A stretch of DNA of 64,000 nucleotides from Gemmatimonadota bacterium (GTDB lineage Bacteria; Gemmatimonadota; Gemmatimonadetes; Gemmatimonadales; Gemmatimonadaceae), in contig JADKAQ010000008.1 of NCBI GenBank assembly GCA_016719105.1, forward strand, positions 186,001-250,000, written 5' to 3'. Under the pieces are notes generated by a model. It was given only the letters and a program-made list of their open reading frames with translations. It did not search any database and had not been told where the DNA came from. Below are positions 53,173-62,898 of the stretch, in pieces; positions within the stretch are counted from its first letter, which is position 1; each line of letters starts with the position of its first letter. The translations under genes and the position numbers were made by a program.

Positions 53173-54099
53173 TCAGCGATCCAGCGGAAAGAGCCCCTCC
53201 ACCGACAGGTACCGCTCCCCCGTATCGTAGCAGAACGTCAGTACGCGCCGTCCGGGCGGCGCCGAGGCGAGCACCTGCGCCACCGCCGCCAACGACGCGC
53301 CCGACGATGGGCCGACGAGGATCCCCTCCTCGCGTGCGGCGCGCAGCGCCCACGCAAAGGCGTCTTCCTCCGTGACTTGCAGCACGCCGTCGAGCGTACC
53401 GCGATCCAGCACCCCAGGGACGAAGCCGGCGCCGATGCCCTGGATGCGATGAGGCCCCGGGCCCCCTCCCGACAGCACCGCCGACTTCACCGGCTCGACC
53501 GCAAACGTCGTGAGCCCGGGCATCGTCGACTCCTTGAGCACCTGGCTCACCCCGGAGATGTGTCCACCCGTCCCCACCCCCGTGATGAGATAGTCCAACC
53601 CCTCGGGGAAGTCGGCGGCGATCTCGCGCGCCGTGGTGCGGCGATGCACCTCGAGGTTGGCGGGGTTGTCGAACTGTTGCGGCATCCACGAGTTGGGGAT
53701 CTGGGCCACGAGCGCTTTCGCCCGCTCGATCGCCCCCTTCATCCCCTGCTCGCGCGGCGTGAGGTCGAAGGACGCCCCGTAGGCCCGCATCACGCGCCGT
53801 CGCTCGACCGACATCGACTCCGGCATCACCAGCAGCAGCTTGTACCCCTTCACCGCCGCGACCATCGCCAGGCCGATCCCGGTGTTCCCCGACGTCGGCT
53901 CGATGATCGTCGTCTCGCGGTTGATCACCCCGCGCCGCTCCGCATCCTCGATCATCGCCAGCCCGATGCGATCCTTGATCGACCCGCCGGGGTTGGCGCG
54001 CTCGAGCTTCAGGTAGACCGTATGTGTCCCCCCGAAGAGGCGGTTGAGCCGCACGTGCGGCGTATTGCCGATCGTCGCAAGGATACTCTCGACCTTCAT
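53173..54099 (-). CDS. cysK: Cysteine synthase (O-acetylserine sulfhydrylase)
   Basis: A 308-residue PLP enzyme that makes cysteine from O-acetylserine and sulfide. The PLP lysine is Lys42 in NPGGSIKDR, the substrate loop is PTSGNTGIG, the phosphate-binding loop GTGGHISG, and the C-terminal PSSGAS is intact. The length matches the CysK/CysM family. ATG at 54099 has GGAGGG about 10 bases upstream. It lies 82 bases downstream of cysE on the same strand, so the two pathway steps are encoded together. Confidence 0.95.
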   Translation of the reverse strand: MKVESILATIGNTPHVRLNRLFGGTHTVYLKLERANPGGSIKDRIGLAMIEDAERRGVINRETTIIEPTSGNTGIGLAMVAAVKGYKLLLVMPESMSVERRRVMRAYGASFDLTPREQGMKGAIERAKALVAQIPNSWMPQQFDNPANLEVHRRTTAREIAADFPEGLDYLITGVGTGGHISGVSQVLKESTMPGLTTFAVEPVKSAVLSGGGPGPHRIQGIGAGFVPGVLDRGTLDGVLQVTEEDAFAWALRAAREEGILVGPSSGASLAAVAQVLASAPPGRRVLTFCYDTGERYLSVEGLFPLDR

Positions 54100-54181
54100 G
54101 GAAACCCGACCCTCCGGTAGTGGACGCCCCACATTGCGGCTGACGGATGCGCTCCGCCCCCGCAACCGCCCAGCACGCTCC

Positions 54182-55066
54182 TCAGATGTGGAACTCGAGC
54201 GCCGGCGACTCGGCAGTATGCGTGTCCATCGCCTGGTGCACGACAACGGAGCGCGGCGGGACCGACCGCGTGAGCCAGACGTTGCCGCCCACCACGCTCC
54301 CCGCCCCCACGACGGTGCGCCCGCCGAGCACCGTGGCATTGGCGTAGAGCACCACCTCGTCCCCGATCGTCGGGTGGCGCTTCGCGCTCGCCAGCCCCTT
54401 CTCCACCGACAGGGCGCCTAACGTAACGCCCTGGTACACCCGCACGCGCACGCCCACGGTCGCCGTCTCGCCGATCACGATCCCCGTCCCGTGGTCGATG
54501 GCGAATGGCACACCGATCGTCGCCCCCGGATGGATGTCGATCCCGGTGCGCATGTGCGCGTGCTCGCTGATGAGGCGCGGCAGCAGCGGGATCCCCAACC
54601 CCCGAATGCGGTGCGCCAGGCGGTAGCAGGCGATGGCGTAGAAGCCGGGATAGGCCAGGATCACCTCGTCCACCGACGTCGCCGCCGGATCGGAGGCCAC
54701 CAGGTACGCGGCGTCGCTCAGCAGGTCGTCGCGCAGCGTCGGGAGCCCAGCGACGAACGCGCGCCCGGACGCCGTCCCGTCGGCATCGATCGACGCCTCG
54801 CGCGTCTGCGTGATCCCCGGCCCGGCCTGGTGGGTCAGGAAGTCGGCAAAGAGCGCCGGACTCTCCTCGGCGATGATCTCCAGCTCGCGATCCAGCGCCG
54901 CACGATGCCCGTCCAGTCGCGGCGCAAAGTGCGGAAAGAGGAACGCCAGGATGCCGTCGGCAAACGAGCCGGCCCGGGCGTTGGCGCGCGGTGGCAGGTT
55001 GTACGCCGCACGCTCCCGGCACAGATCATCGAGCCAGGACGCGGTGGCGGGGACGTGATGGGACAT
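54182..55066 (-). CDS. cysE: Serine O-acetyltransferase
   Basis: A 294-residue acetyltransferase that makes O-acetylserine from serine and acetyl-CoA, the step before cysteine synthase. The N-terminal helical region (about 20-140) is followed by a left-handed beta-helix with hexapeptide repeats (IDIHPGATIGVPFAIDHGTG, GVRVRVYQGVTLGA, VLYANATVLGGRTVVGAGSV). The catalytic His residues in IHPGA and IDHGTG are present. The C terminus ends LEFHI, a terminal Ile being the usual means of docking into CysK, consistent with a cysteine synthase complex. ATG at 55066 has GGAG just upstream. Confidence 0.93.
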   Translation of the reverse strand: MSHHVPATASWLDDLCRERAAYNLPPRANARAGSFADGILAFLFPHFAPRLDGHRAALDRELEIIAEESPALFADFLTHQAGPGITQTREASIDADGTASGRAFVAGLPTLRDDLLSDAAYLVASDPAATSVDEVILAYPGFYAIACYRLAHRIRGLGIPLLPRLISEHAHMRTGIDIHPGATIGVPFAIDHGTGIVIGETATVGVRVRVYQGVTLGALSVEKGLASAKRHPTIGDEVVLYANATVLGGRTVVGAGSVVGGNVWLTRSVPPRSVVVHQAMDTHTAESPALEFHI

Positions 55067-55230
55067 GGCTCCAGTTCGCGAAGGGGACACGGGAAGAATA
55101 CCGCATCGCCGCCGGAAGGTCCGCACCACACCACCCTTCTCACGCCACATCACCCCGCCCGGCCCCTGCCACCCCGTATGGAGCCACGTGGTCCTGCGCG
55201 ATATCGCGCGCGCTCCCACGTGCTCCCGCG

Positions 55231-57306
55231 CTATCCCTCGAACGCAGGCTCGAAGCCCAGCCGCTCCCGGAACGCCTGCAGGTGCGCCCGCCGCGCCGAC
55301 GACGCCCCTTCCCACACCGACCAGAACGTCGTCTGCACGTCGAAGGGGACGTTGCTCTCCAGCTGCTCGAAGAGGTCCAGCAGCGCGTTCGCCACGTCGA
55401 GCGCCTCGGGTGACTCGTCGGTGGCCAACTGCCCAACCGCGCGCTGCAGCGCCACGACAATCACCCCGCGCAGCGACGCATCGCCCAGCGCCAGGCGTTC
55501 GATCTCCTCGGCGGTCAGGTTCTGCGGCAACAGCGCGCGCCGCAGCGCATGACGGATGGCCCGGCGCGGACGTTCGGGAAAGTCGGCCAGCGAGATGCGC
55601 CAGATGCGGGCGTCGTCGCCATCCATCGACGTCACGTCGCAGGTGACGTTGTTAGCCCGCCGCTCCACCACCGACACACGAAAACGCCGGACGGTCCCGG
55701 TGTCACGCGCGGTCACCGACACGCGATCGCCCGTGATCTCGGCCACCACGGCATGGGCCGAGAGGTGCCCATTGGGATCGATGCCGAGCGCCGTGAGCGC
55801 GGCGGCCGCGGCCGCCGTGCGCGCCGCGGCGTCAGGCCCCGACGCCAGGCGCAGGTAGACGTCCTCACCCGTCCCGGTGTGCCGGTCGTTGCTCTCCGCC
55901 AGCCGCAACTGCTCGCGCAGCAGCATCGTCAGCCGCGGCGCCTCCCCCGAGAGTGCGATCGCCCGCTCGGCGTAGCGCAGCACCTGTTGCGGCTCCAGCC
56001 CGCCGATGTCGTCGAAGAACCAGGCGCACGAGGTGAACATGCGCATCGCGTCGCGCTCCATCTCCAGCAGCTCGGCCACGCGCCGCTTCTGGTCCGGGGT
56101 CGCCGTGGAGTCGAGCTGGGCGGCCGAGAAGGCGCGACGCGCGTCGGCGTCCTGGCTGACGGCGTGGCCGTACGCATCGCGCGCCTTCCAGACGTCACCG
56201 AGGAGCGGCGTTCCGTCGCGCTCGAAGATGTCGTGCAGCGCCTCCGCCAGTGCATTGAGCCCGTTCCGCAGCGGCGTGCGCCACGCCTGGCTGGGGTAGC
56301 GCATCCCGTCGCTCCGGCAGCCGCAATTCGACCGCCAGCGCTCCACGCCGTGCGCGCAGCTCCACGCCGTCGGCGCCACCAGCTCCACGTCGATCGACGC
56401 CGGGTGCCGCGCCAGGAACGAGGCGTAGTTCTCCACGCGCACCCCGTGATGGGCCGTGACGTCGAAGACGCGCGCCAGTGCCATCTCGGCGAACTTGTGG
56501 TGGTGCCCGTACGTCTCGCCGTCGGTCGCCATCGAGACGAGGATCGGCGCCGGCGAGCCGCCGGGCGTCACGGGCGCACCGGGGAGCGCCTCCCCCGCCG
56601 GGAGGTCGCCCGGCTGCGCCAGGATCTCGTAGGCCCAGTGGTCGGCATCGCGCACGAGCCCGCCGAAGGCGATGCCGTGCGAGAGGTCGCCATGATAGGT
56701 GCAGAGCGCAATCGTACGCCCCTGCTGCGTCGTGTAGCGCCCGGGGAGGCCGTTGGGCGGACGCCGTTGCACCTGGTAGGGGGCGAGGATCGTGAAGCGG
56801 ATCCCTTCCTGCGCCAACACGTCCAGCGTCTCGTCGTCCACCGCCGTCTCGGGAAGCCAGAACCCCTCCGGGTCACGCCCGTATCGCCGCTTGAAGTCGG
56901 CGATCCCCCACCGCACCTCGGTCACCTTGTCGCGGCGCGACGCCAGCGGGAGGATGACGTGGTGGTAGGGGTGGGCGATGGCGTTGCCATGCCCCCCTAA
57001 CCGCCGGCAGCTTTCGTGATCGGCGGCCAGCATCGCCCGATAGGCATCGGGCGAGTGCCGTTCCATCCAGGTGCACAGCGTGGGCCCCACGTTGAACGAC
57101 AGGTGCTCGAGCGTGTTGACGATCCGCGCGATGCGCCCGTGCGCGCCCGACACGCGCGCCGCGACCACGGCGCGGTAGCACTCGCGGTCGATGCGGGAGT
57201 TCCAGTCGTGGTAGGGGGCCGCCGAGACCTCCGCCTCGATCTCGTCGAAGTACGGGTGCTCGCGCGGCGGCTGGTAGAAGTGGGCGTGAATGACAACAGA
57301 GCGCAT
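55231..57306 (-). CDS. GH57-family glycosidase with DUF3536
   Basis: A 691-residue protein. The N-terminal GH57 catalytic domain starts MRSVVIHAHFYQPPREHPY and contains the nucleophile region GFWLPETAVD (Glu153) and an acid/base candidate in MATDGETYGHH. The C-terminal half (about 350-690) is the helical DUF3536 region. GH57 enzymes act on alpha-glucans; in this operon it probably trims or remodels glycogen, but the exact activity is unknown. It is the last gene of the glycogen operon, starting 47 bases after the branching enzyme stop. Confidence 0.88.
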   Translation of the reverse strand: MRSVVIHAHFYQPPREHPYFDEIEAEVSAAPYHDWNSRIDRECYRAVVAARVSGAHGRIARIVNTLEHLSFNVGPTLCTWMERHSPDAYRAMLAADHESCRRLGGHGNAIAHPYHHVILPLASRRDKVTEVRWGIADFKRRYGRDPEGFWLPETAVDDETLDVLAQEGIRFTILAPYQVQRRPPNGLPGRYTTQQGRTIALCTYHGDLSHGIAFGGLVRDADHWAYEILAQPGDLPAGEALPGAPVTPGGSPAPILVSMATDGETYGHHHKFAEMALARVFDVTAHHGVRVENYASFLARHPASIDVELVAPTAWSCAHGVERWRSNCGCRSDGMRYPSQAWRTPLRNGLNALAEALHDIFERDGTPLLGDVWKARDAYGHAVSQDADARRAFSAAQLDSTATPDQKRRVAELLEMERDAMRMFTSCAWFFDDIGGLEPQQVLRYAERAIALSGEAPRLTMLLREQLRLAESNDRHTGTGEDVYLRLASGPDAAARTAAAAAALTALGIDPNGHLSAHAVVAEITGDRVSVTARDTGTVRRFRVSVVERRANNVTCDVTSMDGDDARIWRISLADFPERPRRAIRHALRRALLPQNLTAEEIERLALGDASLRGVIVVALQRAVGQLATDESPEALDVANALLDLFEQLESNVPFDVQTTFWSVWEGASSARRAHLQAFRERLGFEPAFEG

Positions 57307-57353
57307 CGTGGCTTCGAAGTGTCGGCGCCTGGCTGGCCGCCGGTGAAAGGGGA

Positions 57354-59066
57354 CTACCCGACCGCGGCGGCGACGGCGGAACCGCCTAACGCCTCTGCCA
57401 CCGCCACCAGCACGTCGGGAAAGAGGTCATCGCGGCGCCGGAGCTCATCGGCGAGGGCACGGCCCGCCGTGGCCTCTCCTCCGTCCAGCACCCCGCGAAC
57501 GGCCGCCAGCAGCAGGCGCGCGTCGCGTGCGTGCCCCTCGAATCGGGCGAGCGCGTAGTCCTCCACCGCCCCCGTCGTCACGATGAACGGCCAGTCGCTC
57601 GACTGCAACAGCAGGAGCGACCGCGCCGCCTGGGCCAGGATCGCCGACGCCTGAGGGTGTGCCAGCGCCGCCGGCGCCACGTCCCAGAACGCCTCCTCCA
57701 GCTCCCAGATCACCGGCCACATCGCCTGCACGCGCTCGTTGAACCACATCGAGTAGTCGCCGTCCCGCCCCCAGCTGCCGCGCACCAGCTTGGTCGAGAC
57801 GCGGGTGGCATGGCGGGCGAGATGTTCCCCCGCGGTCACCGCGCGCAGGCGCGGCACGCCGGGGAGCGCGGCGTACAGGTCGGCGAGAAAGTCGGGGCCC
57901 TCGAACCACCAGTGGCCGAACAGCTCCGTGTCGAACGGCGCCGTGATCAGCGACGCGCTCCCCGAGCGCTCGCCGGCAATTTCCCCCAGCAACTCGGCGA
58001 AGTCGTGGGCGTGCGCACGGGCCGTGAGGCGCGCGGCGAGCGGGTCGTACGGCGCCTTGTCGCCAAGGTCGGCGTCGCGCGCCGTGACGCGCCAGAAGCG
58101 GAGCCCTCCCGGCCAGCGGATCTTGTGGAACTCGAGGTACGCGCCATCGCCAGGATAGCCATCCCCGCGGCTCCACACGCGTACCGACGAGCGTGGGTCG
58201 CGCACGAGTGCCGCCACCTCCACCGGGGCCCGCGCCCCCGAGACCCGATAGGCGCGATACGGCGACTGCGGGAAGCGACCGCCGCGCTCGCGGCCGGGGG
58301 CCGCCACGTGGGTCGCCTCGCCGCCGATGCGGTCGCCGTAGACGCCTAACGGTGCGCCGGCGCGCGCCGTGTGCGCGTCGACCACGAAATAGCGGAAGCC
58401 CGCGTCGGCCAGGTGCTCCTCGATCCCGCGACGCACCCCCGCCCCCGGCGCATCCGCTCGTGGTGACCAGCGCCCGCGCGGACGATAGCCGCACTCCGGC
58501 ACCCAGCACCCCTCGGCGTCGCGCCCGAACAGGCGACGGTGTTCACGCTTCGCCAGCAGCAACTGCAGGGCGATCGACTCGTCGCGCCCCAGCAGCGGCA
58601 GGAAGGCGTGCGTGGCCGCCGACGTCACGAGCTCGAGTCGCTCGGCCGCCTGCAGCCGGCGGAACTCCCCGAGCAGGTCGCCGCCGAGTGCGTCCCACAG
58701 CGCGCGCATGCGCGTGAGGCGCGTGGACCAGAAGCGGGTGAGCGGAATCAGCGCCTCGTCGGGCGTCCCCGCCAGCTCGGCGGCCGCGGCGTCGCACGCC
58801 GCCAGGCGCTGCGCCACGAACGCCTCGAACTCCACCGCAAAGGTGGGATGGGCGAGCTGGTTGGCGAGGACCGGGGTGAGCCCGAGGGTGACCGGGGCAG
58901 CGACCTCTCCCGCCTCGAGCTGGCGGAGCGTCTCGATCAGCGGGAGGTACGTCTCCAGCGCCGCTTCGCACAGCCAGTCGCTCCCGTGCGGCCAGCGGCC
59001 GTGATGGAGGACGTACGGGAGGTGCGAGTGGAGCAGGAGGACGAAGTCGACCTGACGCTCGGGCAA
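57354..59066 (-). CDS. GH57 1,4-alpha-glucan branching enzyme
   Basis: A 570-residue GH57 enzyme of the TK1436-like branching type. HSHLPYVLHHG starts the barrel, the nucleophile Glu191 lies in CWVPECGYRPRG, the acid/base Asp is in APFDTELFGHWWFEG, and the C-terminal helical region (DYSMWFNERVQAMWPVIWEL) is the DUF1957-type domain that carries acceptor sites. It introduces alpha-1,6 branches in glycogen. Its start is 4 bases past the glgA stop, implying translational coupling. No GH13 branching enzyme (GlgB) is in the window. Confidence 0.88.
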   Translation of the reverse strand: MPERQVDFVLLLHSHLPYVLHHGRWPHGSDWLCEAALETYLPLIETLRQLEAGEVAAPVTLGLTPVLANQLAHPTFAVEFEAFVAQRLAACDAAAAELAGTPDEALIPLTRFWSTRLTRMRALWDALGGDLLGEFRRLQAAERLELVTSAATHAFLPLLGRDESIALQLLLAKREHRRLFGRDAEGCWVPECGYRPRGRWSPRADAPGAGVRRGIEEHLADAGFRYFVVDAHTARAGAPLGVYGDRIGGEATHVAAPGRERGGRFPQSPYRAYRVSGARAPVEVAALVRDPRSSVRVWSRGDGYPGDGAYLEFHKIRWPGGLRFWRVTARDADLGDKAPYDPLAARLTARAHAHDFAELLGEIAGERSGSASLITAPFDTELFGHWWFEGPDFLADLYAALPGVPRLRAVTAGEHLARHATRVSTKLVRGSWGRDGDYSMWFNERVQAMWPVIWELEEAFWDVAPAALAHPQASAILAQAARSLLLLQSSDWPFIVTTGAVEDYALARFEGHARDARLLLAAVRGVLDGGEATAGRALADELRRRDDLFPDVLVAVAEALGGSAVAAAVG

Positions 59067-59069
59067 CGC

Positions 59070-60707
59070 CTAACGCCTCCCGCGCGGCCAGTGGATGGCC
59101 CGACGATAGAGCTCGCGGTACTTCCCCTCCGAGCGCTCCCAGCCGAAGTCGCGCCCCATCGCCTCCTTGACCATCTGCGTCCACACCTGCGGATGCCGGT
59201 AGTGGTCGATGGCGCGCGCACAGGCGGAGATGAAGCCGGCCTGCGTGTAGTCGTCGAACAGGAAGCCGGTGACGTTGTCCTCGATGGTGTCGGCGAGCCC
59301 GCCCACCTTGCGCGCCACCGGCAGCGTCCCGTAGCGCTGGGCACGCATCTGCGTGAGGCCGCACGGCTCGTACTGCGACGGCATCACGATCATGTCGGCC
59401 CCGGCCAGCAGGCGGTGCTCCTGCTCGACGGTGAAGTCGGTCTGCACCCCGATGCGCCCGGGGACGAGCGCCGCCAGCTCCTCGAGGATGTCGACGTAGC
59501 GCTTCTCCCCCTGCCCCAGGAAGATGAACTGCGCGTCGAGCGACAGGAAACGCGGCGACCCCAGGATGAGGTCGAGTCCCTTCTGCGCCACCATGCGCGC
59601 GCTCATCCCGATCACCGGCGTCCCCGGACGCTCCGGGAGCCCAAAAATCCGCTGCAGGGCGAGCTTGTTCTGCTTCTTGGGCGACAGCTTGGTGCGCGAG
59701 TAGTTGTAGGCGATGAACGGGTCGTTGGCCGGATTCCAGTCGGCGTTGTCGATCCCGTTGATGATCCCCACGAAACGCTCGCGCATCGCCACGAAGGCAT
59801 CGTGCAACCCGAAGCCGCCTTTCTCCGTGCGCAGCTCGTGCGCGTGCGTGGGGCTCACCGTCGTCACCGCATCGGCGCAGGCCATGCCCCCCTTCAGCAT
59901 GTTCATCTTGCCGTACCACTCGAACATGTGATGGTTGTAGAACTCCCACGGCAGTCCCACGTCGGCCATCGACGGTGGCGGGAAGTGCCCCTGGAAGCCG
60001 GCGTTGTGCACGGTGATCACCGTCCAGGTATGGCGCAGGAAGTCGTTCCCCGCCTCGAGGGCGCGCAGGTACGCCGGGGCGAGCGCGGTGTGCCAGTCGT
60101 GGCAGTGCATCATCACCGGCGCCTGCGTGATCATCGGGAGCGCGGTCAGCGACGCCAGCGCGAAGTAGGCCCAACGACGGTCGTTGTCGCCGTAGTCGCC
60201 GCGCGCGTCGCCGTAGATCCCGTCACGCCCGCCGAAGTAGTACTCGTTGTCCACGAAGTACACGCGCGGCATCCCCTCGCCCGTGCGATCGCGCAGCGAC
60301 TGCGACTCGAACAGACGCGCGTACTCGGCGCGCGGCCCCACCTGCACGAAGAACGGGTCGCTGGCCGGGACGAAGTCGCTCACGACCTCGCGCACCTGGC
60401 GGTAGAGCGGCATGATGAGCGACACGGCAAGGCCCGCCCGTGACTGCGCCTTGGCCAGGTTGGCGACCGCTTCCCCTAAGCCACCCGTGCGGGCAAAGGG
60501 GGCCAGCTCGGCCACCACGTGCACCACGGCGACCGGCTGCCCCCCCGCGGTGTGCAGCGGATACGGACGCGCTGCCACCGCCTCGCTGGCAGCGGACGCC
60601 GCATCGGCGTCCGCCGCCGTCTCTTTCCCCCCTGCCCCACCCTTCTCGCTCGCCTTGCGAGTCCGACGCTTCGTCGTGGTCGCCGTACTCCGCTTGCGCG
60701 CTGCCAT
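59070..60707 (-). CDS. glgA: Glycogen synthase (GT5)
   Basis: A 545-residue starch/glycogen synthase. The GT5 N-terminal block reads ELAPFARTGGLGEAVANLAK, with Arg73 where E. coli-type enzymes have Lys (KTGGL), and the C-terminal donor site is PSQYEPCGLTQMRAQRYGTL and KVGGLADT. It adds glucose from a nucleotide sugar to alpha-1,4 chains. An unusual N-terminal extension of about 55 residues is rich in Lys, Arg, Thr and Ala (KRSTATTTKRRTRKAS) and looks disordered. The ATG at 60707 has a purine-rich GAGGTAGGGA site. It sits between glgP and the branching enzyme gene in one operon. Confidence 0.92.
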   Translation of the reverse strand: MAARKRSTATTTKRRTRKASEKGGAGGKETAADADAASAASEAVAARPYPLHTAGGQPVAVVHVVAELAPFARTGGLGEAVANLAKAQSRAGLAVSLIMPLYRQVREVVSDFVPASDPFFVQVGPRAEYARLFESQSLRDRTGEGMPRVYFVDNEYYFGGRDGIYGDARGDYGDNDRRWAYFALASLTALPMITQAPVMMHCHDWHTALAPAYLRALEAGNDFLRHTWTVITVHNAGFQGHFPPPSMADVGLPWEFYNHHMFEWYGKMNMLKGGMACADAVTTVSPTHAHELRTEKGGFGLHDAFVAMRERFVGIINGIDNADWNPANDPFIAYNYSRTKLSPKKQNKLALQRIFGLPERPGTPVIGMSARMVAQKGLDLILGSPRFLSLDAQFIFLGQGEKRYVDILEELAALVPGRIGVQTDFTVEQEHRLLAGADMIVMPSQYEPCGLTQMRAQRYGTLPVARKVGGLADTIEDNVTGFLFDDYTQAGFISACARAIDHYRHPQVWTQMVKEAMGRDFGWERSEGKYRELYRRAIHWPRGRR

Positions 60708-60715
60708 TCCCTACC

Positions 60716-62866
60716 TCATCCGATCGGGGGATCGTCTCCCTGCGTCTCCCCGCGCATCGCGCGGGTGTAGTAGTCGTTCGCGTAGTTCTGCAGCATGCGA
60801 CGTGAAGTGAACTGCTGTCCGGCCACGCGGATCGCATGCTTCATCTTCTGCAACCACCCGTGCGGGACACCGCGCTCGTCGCGCGTGTAGTACAACGGGA
60901 TGACCTGCTCCTCGAGCAACGTATAAAAGCGGTCGGCGTCCCACTCGTCAGGCGTTGCCCTAGACGCCGCGGGCGGAATCGCCCACCCGTTGAGCCCATC
61001 GTAGCCCTCGTGCCACCACCCGTCGAGGGTCGACAGCTGAGGGACCCCGTTGAGCGCCGCCTTCATGCCGCTCGTGCCGCTGGCCTCCAGCGGGACCCGC
61101 GGAAGGTTGAGCCACAGGTCGACCCCCTGCACCAGGCGGTGCGCCAGGTGCAGATCGTAGTCCTCGATGAAGGCCACGCGCCCCTCGAGACGCGGGTCGC
61201 GCGTGAAGCCATAGACGGTGCGCAGCACTTCCTTCCCCGGCGTGTCCGCCGGGTGCGCCTTGCCGGCGAAGATGATCTGCACCGGACGCGAGTTGTCGAC
61301 CAGCAACGCCTTGAGGCGCTCGAGATCGGCAAACATGAGGTCGGCACGCTTGTACGTGGCAAAACGACGCGCGAAGCCGATCGTGAGCACCTGCGGATTG
61401 AGCAGCGTCCCCGCCCCCACCACGTGCGCTGCCTCCTTCCAGTGTCGCGCCCAACGACGACGTGCCTGCTCGCGCACGAAGTTCATCAACTCGGTCTTGA
61501 GCTCGAGGTGCGTGTTCCACAGCCGCACATCATCGATCTCGAGTGCCGATTCCCATAGCGCCGGATCTTCCACCCGGTTGCCCCAATCGTGGCCGAAGTG
61601 AAAGTCGAAGAGCTCCATCATCTCCTTCGACATCCACGTCGCCTTGTGCACCCCGTTGGTCACGTGCCCGATCGGCACCTTGTTCACGTCACGGGAGGGC
61701 CAGAGCGGCGCCCAGATCTGCCGCGAGACCTCCCCGTGTCGACGCGCGACCCCGTTCACGTGCCGCGACAGGCGAAGCGCGCAGACCGTCATGTGGAAAC
61801 GTCCCGCCTCTTCGGTGGGATGCTGCCCGATGGAGAGGAAGCGCTCGATCCCGATCTCTCGCCACAACGGCCCCGCACACTGCTGCACCTGCTCCTTGGA
61901 GAAGGTGTCGTGCCCGGCAGGGACCGGCGTGTGCGTGGTGAAGATGCTCGACGACCGCACCCGCGACACCGCCTCCTCGTACGTCACCCCCTCGCTCATG
62001 AGCTCGCGAACGCGCTCCACGAGCATGAAGGCCGCATGCCCTTCGTTGGCATGCCACGCCGACGGCGCGATCCCGAGGGCGCGCAGCACGCGCACCCCGC
62101 CCACCCCGAGGATCCACTCCTGGCGCAGGCGCACGTCGGGGCCACCCGTGTAGAGCTTGGACGTCAGCTCTCGATCGGCCGGATCGTTCTCCTCGAGATT
62201 GCTGTCGAGCAGGTAGACCGGCACCCGCCCCACGTTCATGCGCCAGGCGGCGATGTAGATGTCGCGCCCGAAAGTGCTGACCTTCGCGAGCCACTTCTCC
62301 TTGCCGGGGAGCTGCACCCGCTCGAGCGGCGTGTTGGCGACGTCGAACTGTTCGTCCGAGTCCTCCTGCCATCCGTCGAGCCGCAGCTTCTGGTCGAAGT
62401 AGCCCTTCGTGTAGTAGAGTCCGATGCCGACCAGCGGGATCCCCAGGTCCGACGACGACTTGCAGTGGTCGCCGGCCAGGACGCCGAGTCCCCCGGAATA
62501 GATGGGTACCGAATTGTGCAGCCCGAATTCGGCGCAGAAATACGCGATCGTCCCCGACGAGAACGCCGGGTACGCGTTGCTGAACCAGGTGTTGTCGAAC
62601 GACTGGTCGCGTCGGAAATCGGCCATGACCCGGTCGTACAGGTCGAGGAACCGAGGCTCGCGCGCAACCTGACTCAGGCGCTCCGGGGGGATGCGCCGCA
62701 GGGTGGCAATGGGATTGTGCCGCGTGAGGTGCCACAACGGCTCATCGATCATGGCAAACAGCTGCCGGGCGTCCCGGCTCCAGCTCCATGAGAGGTTCGT
62801 TGCGACGGCGCCGAGCCCTTCGATGCGCTCGGGCAGATATGGGATTTTGGCTCGATCTACAGGCAT
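60716..62866 (-). CDS. glgP: Alpha-glucan phosphorylase
   Basis: A 716-residue GT35 phosphorylase of the shorter bacterial alpha-glucan family (TIGR02094-like). The PLP lysine is Lys602 in ASGTSGMKAALNG, and the acid-phosphate region AFMLVERVRELM and the active-site loop ITHTPVPAGHD-like FTTHTPVPAGHD are present. It releases glucose 1-phosphate from glycogen. I chose ATG 62866 over the TTG at 62875. It is the first gene of the operon; glgA starts 8 bases after its stop. A LacI-type palindrome lies 33-46 bases upstream. Confidence 0.92.
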   Translation of the reverse strand: MPVDRAKIPYLPERIEGLGAVATNLSWSWSRDARQLFAMIDEPLWHLTRHNPIATLRRIPPERLSQVAREPRFLDLYDRVMADFRRDQSFDNTWFSNAYPAFSSGTIAYFCAEFGLHNSVPIYSGGLGVLAGDHCKSSSDLGIPLVGIGLYYTKGYFDQKLRLDGWQEDSDEQFDVANTPLERVQLPGKEKWLAKVSTFGRDIYIAAWRMNVGRVPVYLLDSNLEENDPADRELTSKLYTGGPDVRLRQEWILGVGGVRVLRALGIAPSAWHANEGHAAFMLVERVRELMSEGVTYEEAVSRVRSSSIFTTHTPVPAGHDTFSKEQVQQCAGPLWREIGIERFLSIGQHPTEEAGRFHMTVCALRLSRHVNGVARRHGEVSRQIWAPLWPSRDVNKVPIGHVTNGVHKATWMSKEMMELFDFHFGHDWGNRVEDPALWESALEIDDVRLWNTHLELKTELMNFVREQARRRWARHWKEAAHVVGAGTLLNPQVLTIGFARRFATYKRADLMFADLERLKALLVDNSRPVQIIFAGKAHPADTPGKEVLRTVYGFTRDPRLEGRVAFIEDYDLHLAHRLVQGVDLWLNLPRVPLEASGTSGMKAALNGVPQLSTLDGWWHEGYDGLNGWAIPPAASRATPDEWDADRFYTLLEEQVIPLYYTRDERGVPHGWLQKMKHAIRVAGQQFTSRRMLQNYANDYYTRAMRGETQGDDPPIG

Positions 62867-62898
62867 GGGTGGCAACTTAACGAGGCCTGACAGCGTGG

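Noticed and set aside
58543..60174. 543-residue minus-strand frame across glgA and the branching enzyme
   Set aside because: Out of frame with two well-supported enzymes and spans their junction; no recognisable motif.
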